Source of the DNA: Streptococcus suis
Lineage (GTDB): Bacteria; Bacillota; Bacilli; Lactobacillales; Streptococcaceae
DNA: 64,000 nucleotides
Direction: 5' to 3'
Assembly: GCF_016775005.1 (NCBI RefSeq)
Contig: NZ_JAEUXI010000002.1
Coordinates: 186,001-250,000, forward strand
Positions 55,691-64,000 of this stretch are shown in pieces (the first letter of the stretch is position 1; each line of letters starts with the position of its first letter). Position numbers and translations under genes: made by a program. Below the pieces are notes generated by a model. That model saw nothing but the letters and a program-made list of their open reading frames with translations. It was not told the DNA's origin and made no database searches.

Positions 55691-56542
55691 ATGGTCGAAA
55701 ACTCTATTCATCTTTCCCAACAGATTCTCTACAAGCGGTCCCACAAAACCTTTGCAAAAGGCTACCATTTTCCCATCCATGCCCATCGGCTCTCTGAACT
55801 CTATTTGATCTTAGAAGGTTCTTGCCAGATGGACCTTGCCAACAAGACCTATCAATTTCAGGCGGGTGACTGTGTCATCCTTGCCCCTTTTGTCATTCAC
55901 TCGCTGACCATTCCCAAAGAGGACACCTGTACCGTTATCCAGTTGCACTTTGACCTCTATCATTTTCCCCACTTTTTAGTGGGGCAAGACCGTCAAAATC
56001 CCTTTGAAATGATTGATCTTTTCAAGGACACCAATAGCCACTTGCTCTTTCAACCTACGGAGGAAGAAGCTGCTTACTTACTCCAGTCCAGCCGTCTTCC
56101 GCTTCCTCCAGACCTCTACGAATCAAGCCTACAGCAATTGGAATTCACTGTCTTTTTAACCAAGATTTTGTACAGGATCAAGCGCGAACCTGAAGGTCGC
56201 CCTGAACTGGGATCTCGCTATGTCCAAAATACCTTGGAGTACATCCACCACCACTTTTCAAACCCGCTCTTACTGGCTACAATCGCCAAGGAACTCAATA
56301 TTACTCCCCACTACCTCAACAAGCTCTTCAAGGCAGAAACCGGGACCACCATTAAACATTACCTGACCCTCTATAGGCTCAATCGGTCAGTTGAGCTTAT
56401 GAGCAGGACAAAAAAGAGTTTGACCTTTATTGCTCAAGAGGTTGGGTTCAACGATGTGCAGCATTATTCCAAGACCTTCCGCAAGTATTTCAACACTTCT
56501 CCGCGGCAATTCCGGCAATTGATGACCCCTGACAGCCACTAA
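55691..56542 (+). CDS. AraC family regulator with cupin domain
   Basis: A 283-aa protein with an N-terminal cupin sensor (FPIHAHRLSELYLILEGSC, about residues 25-100) and two C-terminal helix-turn-helices: LLATIAKELNITPHYLNKLF near 195 and FIAQEVGFNDVQHYSKTFRK near 245. Regulators of this build usually sense sugars and activate neighbouring catabolic genes. It is divergent from the foldase/wall-protein pair, its probable target. Confidence 0.92.
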   Translation: MVENSIHLSQQILYKRSHKTFAKGYHFPIHAHRLSELYLILEGSCQMDLANKTYQFQAGDCVILAPFVIHSLTIPKEDTCTVIQLHFDLYHFPHFLVGQDRQNPFEMIDLFKDTNSHLLFQPTEEEAAYLLQSSRLPLPPDLYESSLQQLEFTVFLTKILYRIKREPEGRPELGSRYVQNTLEYIHHHFSNPLLLATIAKELNITPHYLNKLFKAETGTTIKHYLTLYRLNRSVELMSRTKKSLTFIAQEVGFNDVQHYSKTFRKYFNTSPRQFRQLMTPDSH

Positions 56543-56551
56543 GCCATCAAA

Positions 56552-56595
56552 AAAAGACCTAGTAAGCTAGAGATAGTCTCTTTACTAGGTCTTTT
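56552..56595. terminator. Bidirectional terminator
   Basis: AAAAGACCTAGTAA and TTACTAGGTCTTTT form a 14-bp stem between the AraC-type gene and the convergent HAD gene. Confidence 0.9.
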
Positions 56596-56617
56596 GATAT
56601 TTTATATAAGATTCTTT

Positions 56618-57484
56618 CTAGTCTTGTCCTTCCTCACTGGACTTGTTAGACGGAGCTAAAAAGAAGGATTCAAGAACGGTCAAAACTCCCTGGTCCTTGT
56701 TGGAGGGTGCCAGGTAACGGGCACTTGCTTTTACCTTGTCCGTTCCATTCTCCATAGCATAGGAATAGGTCACCAGCTGCAACATCTCGATGTCATTGTC
56801 CGAGTCTCCAAAAGCCATCACCTGATCTGGGGCCAGGCCTTTTTCCTCCATGACTTGGGACAAGCCCCAGGCCTTGTGGATCCCAAAAGGAAGGATATCA
56901 ATCGAACCATAGCCGCTGGTCACCGCCACTAAATTCCCCGCAAAGGCCTGGTTAAAAGCTGACACAACTTGCTCGACCTGACTCGGCTCGATCCACAATC
57001 CCATCTTGTAAATGACCTCCTCTTTGGGATAGGCCGCAAGAGAATCCAAAAAACGGATACGTGATAAAAACTGCTGCATTTCTTCCTCTTTTATCGGAAT
57101 TCCCGATTGGTGAAATGGCAGAGCTCCACCAGCCTGCATATAGATGGTTTGGTCATTTGCCAACATGAGACAGACCTGGTGCCATCGGCCTGAAAAATAC
57201 TCCAATACCTGGCTCACCTGCTCCGAACGAACCTGATGGCGGAAATAGGTCTTGCCCTTTCGCACCAGCCTCGCTCCATTGTCTGACAGAAAGAGAAGCC
57301 GGTCCTCAAATCCCTGACAGAGACTGAGCAGACGGTCCATGCCATTTCCAGAAGCAATCACAAAGCCGATACCTCTGCTTTCCAAAACCGTCAGCAAGCG
57401 TTCAAATCGATCCCTGTCAAAGCCACCTTCCTGGTCTAAAAAAGTACCATCCATATCTGTTGCAATCAAACGAATATCCATCAT
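56618..57484 (-). CDS. Cof-type HAD phosphatase
   Basis: A 288-aa sugar-phosphatase-like hydrolase of the HAD superfamily, class IIB. The catalytic DMDGTFLD is at residues 9-16, motif II is VIASGNG and motif IV QVMAFGDSDNDIEML. A purine-rich GGGGGGAAG lies just upstream of the ATG ATG pair at 57484/57481. It is 18 bases after the CapA-like gene. The substrate is unknown; relatives are promiscuous toward sugar phosphates and cofactors. Confidence 0.9.
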   Translation of the reverse strand: MMDIRLIATDMDGTFLDQEGGFDRDRFERLLTVLESRGIGFVIASGNGMDRLLSLCQGFEDRLLFLSDNGARLVRKGKTYFRHQVRSEQVSQVLEYFSGRWHQVCLMLANDQTIYMQAGGALPFHQSGIPIKEEEMQQFLSRIRFLDSLAAYPKEEVIYKMGLWIEPSQVEQVVSAFNQAFAGNLVAVTSGYGSIDILPFGIHKAWGLSQVMEEKGLAPDQVMAFGDSDNDIEMLQLVTYSYAMENGTDKVKASARYLAPSNKDQGVLTVLESFFLAPSNKSSEEGQD

Positions 57485-57502
57485 TCTTCCCCCCACTTCT
57501 TT

Positions 57503-58762
57503 TTACCAATTCAAACCAACGTGGTCTAAGGTTTCTTGATAGGCTTGGTCTATCCGTGCTTGATCTTCTGGCGAGAGTTGGTCTCGGTAGGTGCCCCCAG
57601 CGATAAAATCTTCCAGAATCAAGGTTTGATAAAGATAATATGGAGTCCCTTCACGCGGCACCCTCTTCACCCAAGACGGTCGCGCCTGTGCTGTCTTGAT
57701 TCGCGTTCCGGAATGATCTTTTTCAATCTCTAAATCCATGAGGACACCTCTCTCTGTCCACTGGTAGTTGAGAACGCCTTCCATGGTTTCCATCCGTTGG
57801 TTGGACAAAAAATTCCCCATAGAATAGATAATGAGTTTCTTCTCCCCATCTTTTTCAAGGGTTTCAGAAGGCTGTATTACATGCGGATGACCACCCAAGA
57901 CAAGATCTGCTCCCCATTCTACCATTTGGTGGTAGAGATCAATTTGTTCCTGACTTGGTTCGATCTGGTATTCCACACCCATCTGAGGCATGACAATGGT
58001 AAAATCAGCTTCCTGTTCTGCCTTTGCCAATTCCGCCTGCATTTTTTCTTGGTTGAGGTCCGAGAGATAGGCATCATACTCTTCCTGAGTTAGTCCAGCT
58101 TCCATCCCATTAAAACCATAGGCATAAGCCAAAATGGCGATTTTTATCCCATTAACCTCCCGAATATAAATCGGCATCTCTGCCCGGTTCCCATCTGGAT
58201 AAACTCCCACCGAATCAATTCCCGCAGCTGCCAAATAGTTGACAGTTGACTGCAAACCAGACAAGTGAGAATCCAAAATATGGTTATGGGCCAAGTCCAT
58301 GACATCATAACCAGCCTGCCCCATGGCCGTCGCAACAGAAGACGGCGCGTTGAAAAGAGGATAGCCAGCTAGAGGAAAATCATCTGAGATGGTCCCTTCA
58401 AAGTCCCCAATGGCTAAATCAGCCTGTTCCAACCAAGGTTGAACATAGGTAAAATTTTCCGAAAAATCATAGCTACCATCAGCCTGCAAGGCACTAGCAT
58501 AAATAATATCATGGTAAAGCAAGTCCCCATGTGCCATGATACGGGCAGTCTTGACCGTTTCAACGGACTGATTAGCCTCTGCTTCTGTCGACTGTCTGGT
58601 TGCCTGACTTTCTTGAATTTGTTGGTTTTTTTGCCAAGGAAGGTGATCTTTGAGCAAGAAAACTCCAAGCGCTAGCCCCGCCACCAAAATGATTGGACCT
58701 GCAATCCCTATTTTCTTCTGCTTGCGCATATGCTTGCCTCTGCGGCTCCGACGTCTATCCAT
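57503..58762 (-). CDS. CapA family protein
   Basis: A 419-aa protein with a basic N-terminus (MDRRRSRRGKHMRKQKK), a single membrane helix (about residues 20-40) and an extracytoplasmic CapA/PgsA-type metallophosphatase-like domain (about 78-400). Motifs include ARIMAHGDLLYHD, IGDFEGTISDD, DLAHNHILDSH, VMPQMGVEY and VLGGHPHVIQP. The family name comes from poly-gamma-glutamate capsule synthesis, but the partner genes capB and capC are absent, so that role is not supported here. GAGG is spaced for the ATG at 58762. Confidence 0.88.
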   Translation of the reverse strand: MDRRRSRRGKHMRKQKKIGIAGPIILVAGLALGVFLLKDHLPWQKNQQIQESQATRQSTEAEANQSVETVKTARIMAHGDLLYHDIIYASALQADGSYDFSENFTYVQPWLEQADLAIGDFEGTISDDFPLAGYPLFNAPSSVATAMGQAGYDVMDLAHNHILDSHLSGLQSTVNYLAAAGIDSVGVYPDGNRAEMPIYIREVNGIKIAILAYAYGFNGMEAGLTQEEYDAYLSDLNQEKMQAELAKAEQEADFTIVMPQMGVEYQIEPSQEQIDLYHQMVEWGADLVLGGHPHVIQPSETLEKDGEKKLIIYSMGNFLSNQRMETMEGVLNYQWTERGVLMDLEIEKDHSGTRIKTAQARPSWVKRVPREGTPYYLYQTLILEDFIAGGTYRDQLSPEDQARIDQAYQETLDHVGLNW

Positions 58763-58827
58763 GTTCCACCTCTTCATTTCTTATTCACATATTAGTATAA
58801 TGCATTTTTCCTCAAAAATCTAGAGCA

Positions 58828-58860
58828 AAAAAGAACTGATTGACACTCATCAACCAGTTC
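58828..58860 (-). terminator. pyrD terminator
   Basis: On the minus strand GAACTGGTTGA pairs with TCAATCAGTTC and is followed by six U, just downstream of the pyrD stop codon. Confidence 0.85.
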
Positions 58861-58872
58861 CACCACTGCACG

Positions 58873-59811
58873 CTAGTCTCTTATTGTTTGAAGTTTTCCA
58901 CGAAAATCTTCAATGGTCTCGTAGCCTTTTTCCGCCATAAGGGCCTGCAATTCAGCTGTGATCCGCTCAAAAATAGCTGGTCCTTCCTTTTGCAAGGCCG
59001 TTCCAATTTGGACCATGCTGGCACCGCAAAGGATATGTTCAAAGGCATCCCGGCCTGTCAAAACGCCTCCTGTTCCAACTATCTGAATCTCAGGTTTCAA
59101 ACGTTGATAAAAAGCATGGACATTTGCCAGGGCAGTCGGCTTGATATACTCACCACCTAGACCACCAAATCCTCCCTTGGGTTTGATGACCACTTGCTCA
59201 TCTTCAATATATAAACCGTTTCCGATTGAGTTGACACAGTTGACAAAGACAATGGGGAATTTGTTAAAAATCGCTGCCGCTTGATCAAAATGAACAATGT
59301 CAAAATAAGGCGGCAATTTGATACCCAAAGGCTTGGTAAAATAACTGAAAACCTCCCGTAAAATGGTCTCCGTTGCTTCAAAATCATAGGCAATCTGCGG
59401 TTTTCCAGGAACATTGGGACAAGAGAGGTTGAGTTCAATCAAGCCCTTAAAATCGCTTGCTTCTACCTTTTTCAAAATCTCATGTGTCTCGTCAGGAGAT
59501 AGCCCCACTAGAGATAAGATAAAGGTCCGCTCCGGTTCTGACCCTTGCAACTCCAATAAGTAGTCCATATAATAGTCCAGCCCTTGATTAGGCAGCCCCA
59601 TTGAGTTGATGGAGCCCAAAGGAAGATTGCAGTAGCGAGGCTCGGGATTTCCTTCCCGATAGGCAAGGGTTGCAGTTTTGGTCACAAAGGTCCCAGCTGC
59701 AGAATCCTTGACAGCTTCCAACTCCTCCGTGGTCATACACCACACACCCGCCGCATTCATCAAACAGTTGTCAAAGGCAAAGCCTCCCAATCGTGTCGCA
59801 GTTGATACCAT
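58873..59811 (-). CDS. pyrD: Dihydroorotate dehydrogenase, class 1A (fumarate-using)
   Basis: Soluble FMN enzyme of 312 aa that oxidises dihydroorotate to orotate in pyrimidine synthesis, using fumarate as acceptor in this class. The catalytic Cys is in [11 protein letters not shown] near residue 131. Other conserved parts are the N-terminal [29 protein letters not shown] and the phosphate loop [20 protein letters not shown] precedes the ATG. It is apart from other pyr genes. An extended -10 (TGGTATAAT; TATAAT at 59840-59845) lies upstream. Confidence 0.94.
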   Translation of the reverse strand: MVSTATRLGGFAFDNCLMNAAGVWCMTTEELEAVKDSAAGTFVTKTATLAYREGNPEPRYCNLPLGSINSMGLPNQGLDYYMDYLLELQGSEPERTFILSLVGLSPDETHEILKKVEASDFKGLIELNLSCPNVPGKPQIAYDFEATETILREVFSYFTKPLGIKLPPYFDIVHFDQAAAIFNKFPIVFVNCVNSIGNGLYIEDEQVVIKPKGGFGGLGGEYIKPTALANVHAFYQRLKPEIQIVGTGGVLTGRDAFEHILCGASMVQIGTALQKEGPAIFERITAELQALMAEKGYETIEDFRGKLQTIRD

Positions 59812-59940
59812 ACAATCTCCTATTCCTTATTTTTGAATGATTATACCATAAGCAGGATAAAAAATGAGGTAATTTGCTGTTATTGTTCGCTTTTTCCCAG
59901 ACAAACTTACCAACAATTTTCTGAATATTGCATTTTTTAC

Positions 59941-59969
59941 TTTACAAGAAAAATCGGAAGTGCTATAAT
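59941..59969 (+). promoter_or_regulatory. gdhA promoter
   Basis: TTTACA (59941-59946) and TATAAT (59964-59969) are 17 bases apart, with TG one base before the -10. Confidence 0.8.
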
Positions 59970-60007
59970 AATCAGCAGATACATTAAATTGTCTGACAAT
60001 TTAATAA

Positions 60008-61378
<1,371 letters not shown>

Positions 61379-61387
61379 TACAAGTCA

Positions 61388-61424
61388 TAAAAAAATACAC
61401 AAGTACATCACTTGTGTATTTTTT
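61388..61424. terminator. Bidirectional terminator after gdhA
   Basis: AAAAAATACACAAGT and ACTTGTGTATTTTTT form a 15-bp stem around ACATC, shared by gdhA and the convergent DUF4352 gene. Confidence 0.92.
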
Positions 61425-61425
61425 C

Positions 61426-62025
61426 TTATATACCTTGACCAACAACTTGGGTCCAGGCAAAGCTATCGTAAACAAAATAGAAAGAGGATTCGCCATCCAC
61501 ACCATAGACCAGTTTTACCTTCAGAGACTGACCAGGATCAATTTTTTCAGGGATGTTAACATCGTAGGTCGCATAGTCCAGCAAGAAAGTCATATCGGTA
61601 CCAGCATCCACCAAGGAGAAGGCATATTCATCGAAGTAATACACCTGATCACTGGTATTGGTCATTTCAACCTCTACAACAAAAGCATTTGTATAATAAG
61701 TATCTACAAGTTCCAAGGAAGAATCCTTTTCCATCCGTGTAACGACCATTTCAAGGCCAGACTGAACCTCCCTACTTTCTCCAAGAGAAATAGTCTCCAA
61801 GCTACTGGTATCTTCATAGTAATAATCGCTATATGTGGACGAATCATACAAGGAAGAATAGCTTTTTTCTGCTGTGAGCCCCAAGGATAACAAAATGCAG
61901 ATAATGGTTAAAATAAAACTCAGCAAGCCTCCGACAAGTGTTGTCCAGAACAAGACCTGTTTATGCAATGGTTTCTTACGGTAATAGACCAAACCATCTT
62001 CAACAACGAACTCTTTTGGATTCAT
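61426..62025 (-). CDS. DUF4352-type membrane-anchored protein
   Basis: A 199-aa protein with a short cytoplasmic N-terminus, one membrane helix (about residues 26-50), a Ser/Tyr/Asp-rich linker and an immunoglobulin-like DUF4352 domain (about 80-195; LEMVVTRMEKDSS, VVEVEMTNTSDQVYYF). GAGGAG precedes the ATG. It lies 20 bases after the MscS gene in the same transcript. No function is known. Confidence 0.75.
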   Translation of the reverse strand: MNPKEFVVEDGLVYYRKKPLHKQVLFWTTLVGGLLSFILTIICILLSLGLTAEKSYSSLYDSSTYSDYYYEDTSSLETISLGESREVQSGLEMVVTRMEKDSSLELVDTYYTNAFVVEVEMTNTSDQVYYFDEYAFSLVDAGTDMTFLLDYATYDVNIPEKIDPGQSLKVKLVYGVDGESSFYFVYDSFAWTQVVGQGI

Positions 62026-62045
62026 CTAAATAACTCCTCTTTTTC

Positions 62046-62885
62046 TTAATGTGCTGGGCCGCTTGGCAAGTCAACTCCAGCAGTACGCAAGGCTTCTTGA
62101 TACAAGCCATAAAATTGATGATAGATTTTGCCTTGTTGGCCACTGGCCACAAAGAGATTGACCCGAAACGAGAATTGTCCCGTCTGTAAATTTTGCGGTC
62201 CAAGAATGGTCACATCCTTGACCAGCTGATTAGTTGGTAACTCCCGGGCATTGACCTCCTCGATCACCTGATAAACCTTTTCCAAGTCTGTATTGAGTTT
62301 GAGCGGAATATCAATCTGCGCCCGCATGTCTCCACGAGATTGATTGGACACCACTAGGATATTACGATTGGGGATAAAATGCAAGGTTCCATCCGCGTCC
62401 CGAACTTGAGTCGTCCGAATTCCGACACTGACAATGGTCCCCGCGATGGTAATGGGACCGTTGGTTAATTTGACCACATCTCCCACATCAAACTGTCTCT
62501 CTAACAGGATAAAAAAGCCATTGACCAAATCTGAGAGAAAGCCTTGCGCTCCTAAACCAATCACAACACCTGCAATTCCTGCACCAGCAAATAGACTGGA
62601 AACAGGAAGACCAAGAATCGCTAGAATACAGTAAATCAGTAGGAAATACAGCAAGTAATTAAGCACACTCTCCACCAGACGGCTGATGGTTTTCTGGCGA
62701 CCGATGTCCTGGGTCGAAATCTTTAAAGACGGCACCAGAATGCGTTTTACAGATTGCTTGGCTAGTTTTTTCACCACATAAAAGGAAAGGAACAAGAGAA
62801 CCAAGGATAAGAGCTTGTTCAAAATACTCGTCAAGAGCTGTTCAAGATTAAATTGTGCTAGGTAAGTTGAGATAAAATCTGTCAT
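62046..62885 (-). CDS. Small-conductance mechanosensitive channel (MscS family)
   Basis: A 279-aa channel with three N-terminal helices. The third carries the Gly/Ala-rich pore SLFAGAGIAGVVIGLGAQGF, followed by a cytoplasmic beta domain with FDVGDVVKLTNGPITIAG and GTLHFIPNRNILVVSNQSRG. It would release solutes on osmotic downshock. It is the first gene of a unit with the DUF4352 protein. Confidence 0.93.
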   Translation of the reverse strand: MTDFISTYLAQFNLEQLLTSILNKLLSLVLLFLSFYVVKKLAKQSVKRILVPSLKISTQDIGRQKTISRLVESVLNYLLYFLLIYCILAILGLPVSSLFAGAGIAGVVIGLGAQGFLSDLVNGFFILLERQFDVGDVVKLTNGPITIAGTIVSVGIRTTQVRDADGTLHFIPNRNILVVSNQSRGDMRAQIDIPLKLNTDLEKVYQVIEEVNARELPTNQLVKDVTILGPQNLQTGQFSFRVNLFVASGQQGKIYHQFYGLYQEALRTAGVDLPSGPAH

Positions 62886-62932
62886 AGAACTCCTTCCTAG
62901 CCACTATTATACCAAATTTTCTCAAAGTAACG

Positions 62933-62961
62933 AAAAGACAGCCAACTTAGCTGTCTTTTCT
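62933..62961. terminator. Terminator downstream of the symporter gene
   Basis: AAAAGACAGC and GCTGTCTTTT form a 10-bp stem with a 7-base loop. Confidence 0.85.
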
Positions 62962-63027
62962 AATCTTTCACTGACTTAAAAACAAAGGAAATCTCCAATA
63001 GCCTAAGCATAGCCAAAGGTATCACCC

Positions 63028-63999
63028 TTATTTCTTTTTGGCAAAATACTGGCGCGTCTCCTTGATAATCACTGGTGAGAGAGCTAGTAAGGCAATCAAG
63101 TTTGGTAGAGCCATAAGCCCATTCACAATATCTGCAATGGTCCAAATCAAGTCAAGCTTGAGAAAACCACCCAAAGCAACCATGGCTACAAAGACCAAAC
63201 GATAAGGCAAGATAGACTTGGTCCCAAATAGAAACTCGATACAGCGCTCCCCATAGTATGACCACCCCAGAATAGTCGTATAGGCAAAGAGAACCAGACT
63301 AATGGTCAAGGCCAAAGCACCTGATTGACCAAAAACTGTCGCAAATGCTGCCTGGGTCAGCGGAGCACCTTCCAAGCCAGCAACTGACCACTGACCGGTC
63401 ACCAAAATCGTCAAACCTGTCAAGGTACAGATGATGATGGTATCGATAAAGGTACCTGTCATGGAAATCAATCCCTGTTCCACTGGGTTGTCTGACTTGG
63501 CAGCTGCAGCTGCGATAGGAGCTGAACCCAGACCAGACTCATTTGAGAAAACCCCACGCGCAATCCCACGTTGGATTGCCTGTTGCACAGTCGCACCCGC
63601 AAATCCACCTACAGCAGCTGCTGGTGTAAAAGCTGATTTAAGAACTAAGGCAAGGGTTGGCAAGAGCTGATCCAAATGCAGAACCAAAACGGTTACACTT
63701 GCCAAGACATACAAAATCGCCATAAATGGAACAATTTTGGTTGAAACATCTGAGATTTTTTCAATCCCTCCAAAGATAAAGAAGGCGATGGAAATGGCGG
63801 TTACAATGCTGACCAACTGGGGAGCCAGACCAAAGCTAGAAGACATGGATGAGGCAATGGAATTAACCTGAGAAAAGGTTCCCATCCCCAAGAGAGCCAC
63901 TAGAACTCCTGAAATGGCAAAGAAAACTGCCAAAGGCTTCCACTTTTGTCCCATCCCCAAGGTGATATAGTGCATCGGACCTCCCGCCGCTTGCCCATT
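63028..63999 (-). CDS. Alanine/glycine:cation symporter family protein (partial)
   Basis: The C-terminal part (324 residues) of an AGCS-family amino acid carrier. The frame is open to the right edge, upstream of the first Met in the window, reading NGQAAGGPMHYITLGMG, the usual GGPxYYI box. RGVFSNESGLGSAPIAAAAA is the family signature, and about eight membrane helices are present. The true start lies outside the window. It probably imports alanine or glycine with Na+ or H+. Confidence 0.92.
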   Translation of the reverse strand, partial: NGQAAGGPMHYITLGMGQKWKPLAVFFAISGVLVALLGMGTFSQVNSIASSMSSSFGLAPQLVSIVTAISIAFFIFGGIEKISDVSTKIVPFMAILYVLASVTVLVLHLDQLLPTLALVLKSAFTPAAAVGGFAGATVQQAIQRGIARGVFSNESGLGSAPIAAAAAKSDNPVEQGLISMTGTFIDTIIICTLTGLTILVTGQWSVAGLEGAPLTQAAFATVFGQSGALALTISLVLFAYTTILGWSYYGERCIEFLFGTKSILPYRLVFVAMVALGGFLKLDLIWTIADIVNGLMALPNLIALLALSPVIIKETRQYFAKKK

Positions 64000-64000
64000 G

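Noticed and set aside
57503-58762. Poly-gamma-glutamate capsule locus
   Set aside because: Only a CapA-type protein is present; no ligase or other capsule genes are in the window.

Overview
The window reads as a low-GC streptococcal chromosome, most likely Streptococcus suis. The main pointers are an IdeS-type immunoglobulin protease with a streptococcal signal peptide, a mevalonate operon in the order mvaK1-mvaD-mvaK2-fni, a tagatose-6-phosphate lac operon, AdhE, and an LPXTG surface protein with FIVAR repeats. The assignment comes from recalled family features; no search was run.

Left part (1-14376): the 3' end of an ABC exporter gene, the four-gene mevalonate operon making isopentenyl diphosphate, a MATE pump, threonine synthase (thrC), a decayed gene fragment, the fermentative alcohol dehydrogenase adhE behind a promoter with several Rex-like boxes and a cre-like site, hisS, a DUF4230 membrane protein, and the ribosomal pair rpmF-rpmG.

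Genomic island (about 14359-29864, 15.5 kb): an integrative element sits in the 3' end of rpmG. The displaced original rpmG tail, still encoding Phe-Thr-Glu-Val-Lys-stop, lies at 29847-29864 just past a tyrosine integrase gene and is followed by a hairpin that looks like the old rpmFG terminator. The island carries a metallophosphoesterase, the complete lacRABCDTFEGX lactose system, a predicted PD-(D/E)XK nuclease gene, a small unknown gene, the pezAT toxin-antitoxin pair and the integrase. A gene-free stretch of nearly 1 kb between pezA and the integrase holds GC-rich hairpins and an array of degenerate units of about 110 bp that form hairpins. Paired TCACTACC repeats near both ends are candidate integrase arm sites. 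A MITE-like element with 16-bp inverted ends lies between lacE and lacG.

Right part (29865-64000): an aquaporin whose ancestral start codon looks mutated; a divergent, uncharacterised coiled-coil/membrane/XRE cluster; a Nudix hydrolase; a HerA-like ATPase; a formate/nitrite channel; a PadR-DUF1700-DUF4097 envelope operon; the IdeS-like protease with ten 16-residue repeats; an ABC-2 exporter; a YhgE/Pip protein with a divergent TetR regulator and operators; a second three-gene ABC exporter; and a cluster of a 1768-residue beta-helix/F5-8C/FIVAR wall protein, a PrsA-like foldase and a divergent AraC regulator. After these come a CapA-like protein, a HAD phosphatase, PyrDA, GdhA, a DUF4352 protein, an MscS channel and a partial alanine:cation symporter.

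The cargo mixes sugar fermentation (lac, adhE, formate channel, with candidate CcpA and Rex sites), host interaction (protease, wall-anchored protein) and element maintenance (pezAT, nuclease, integrase).
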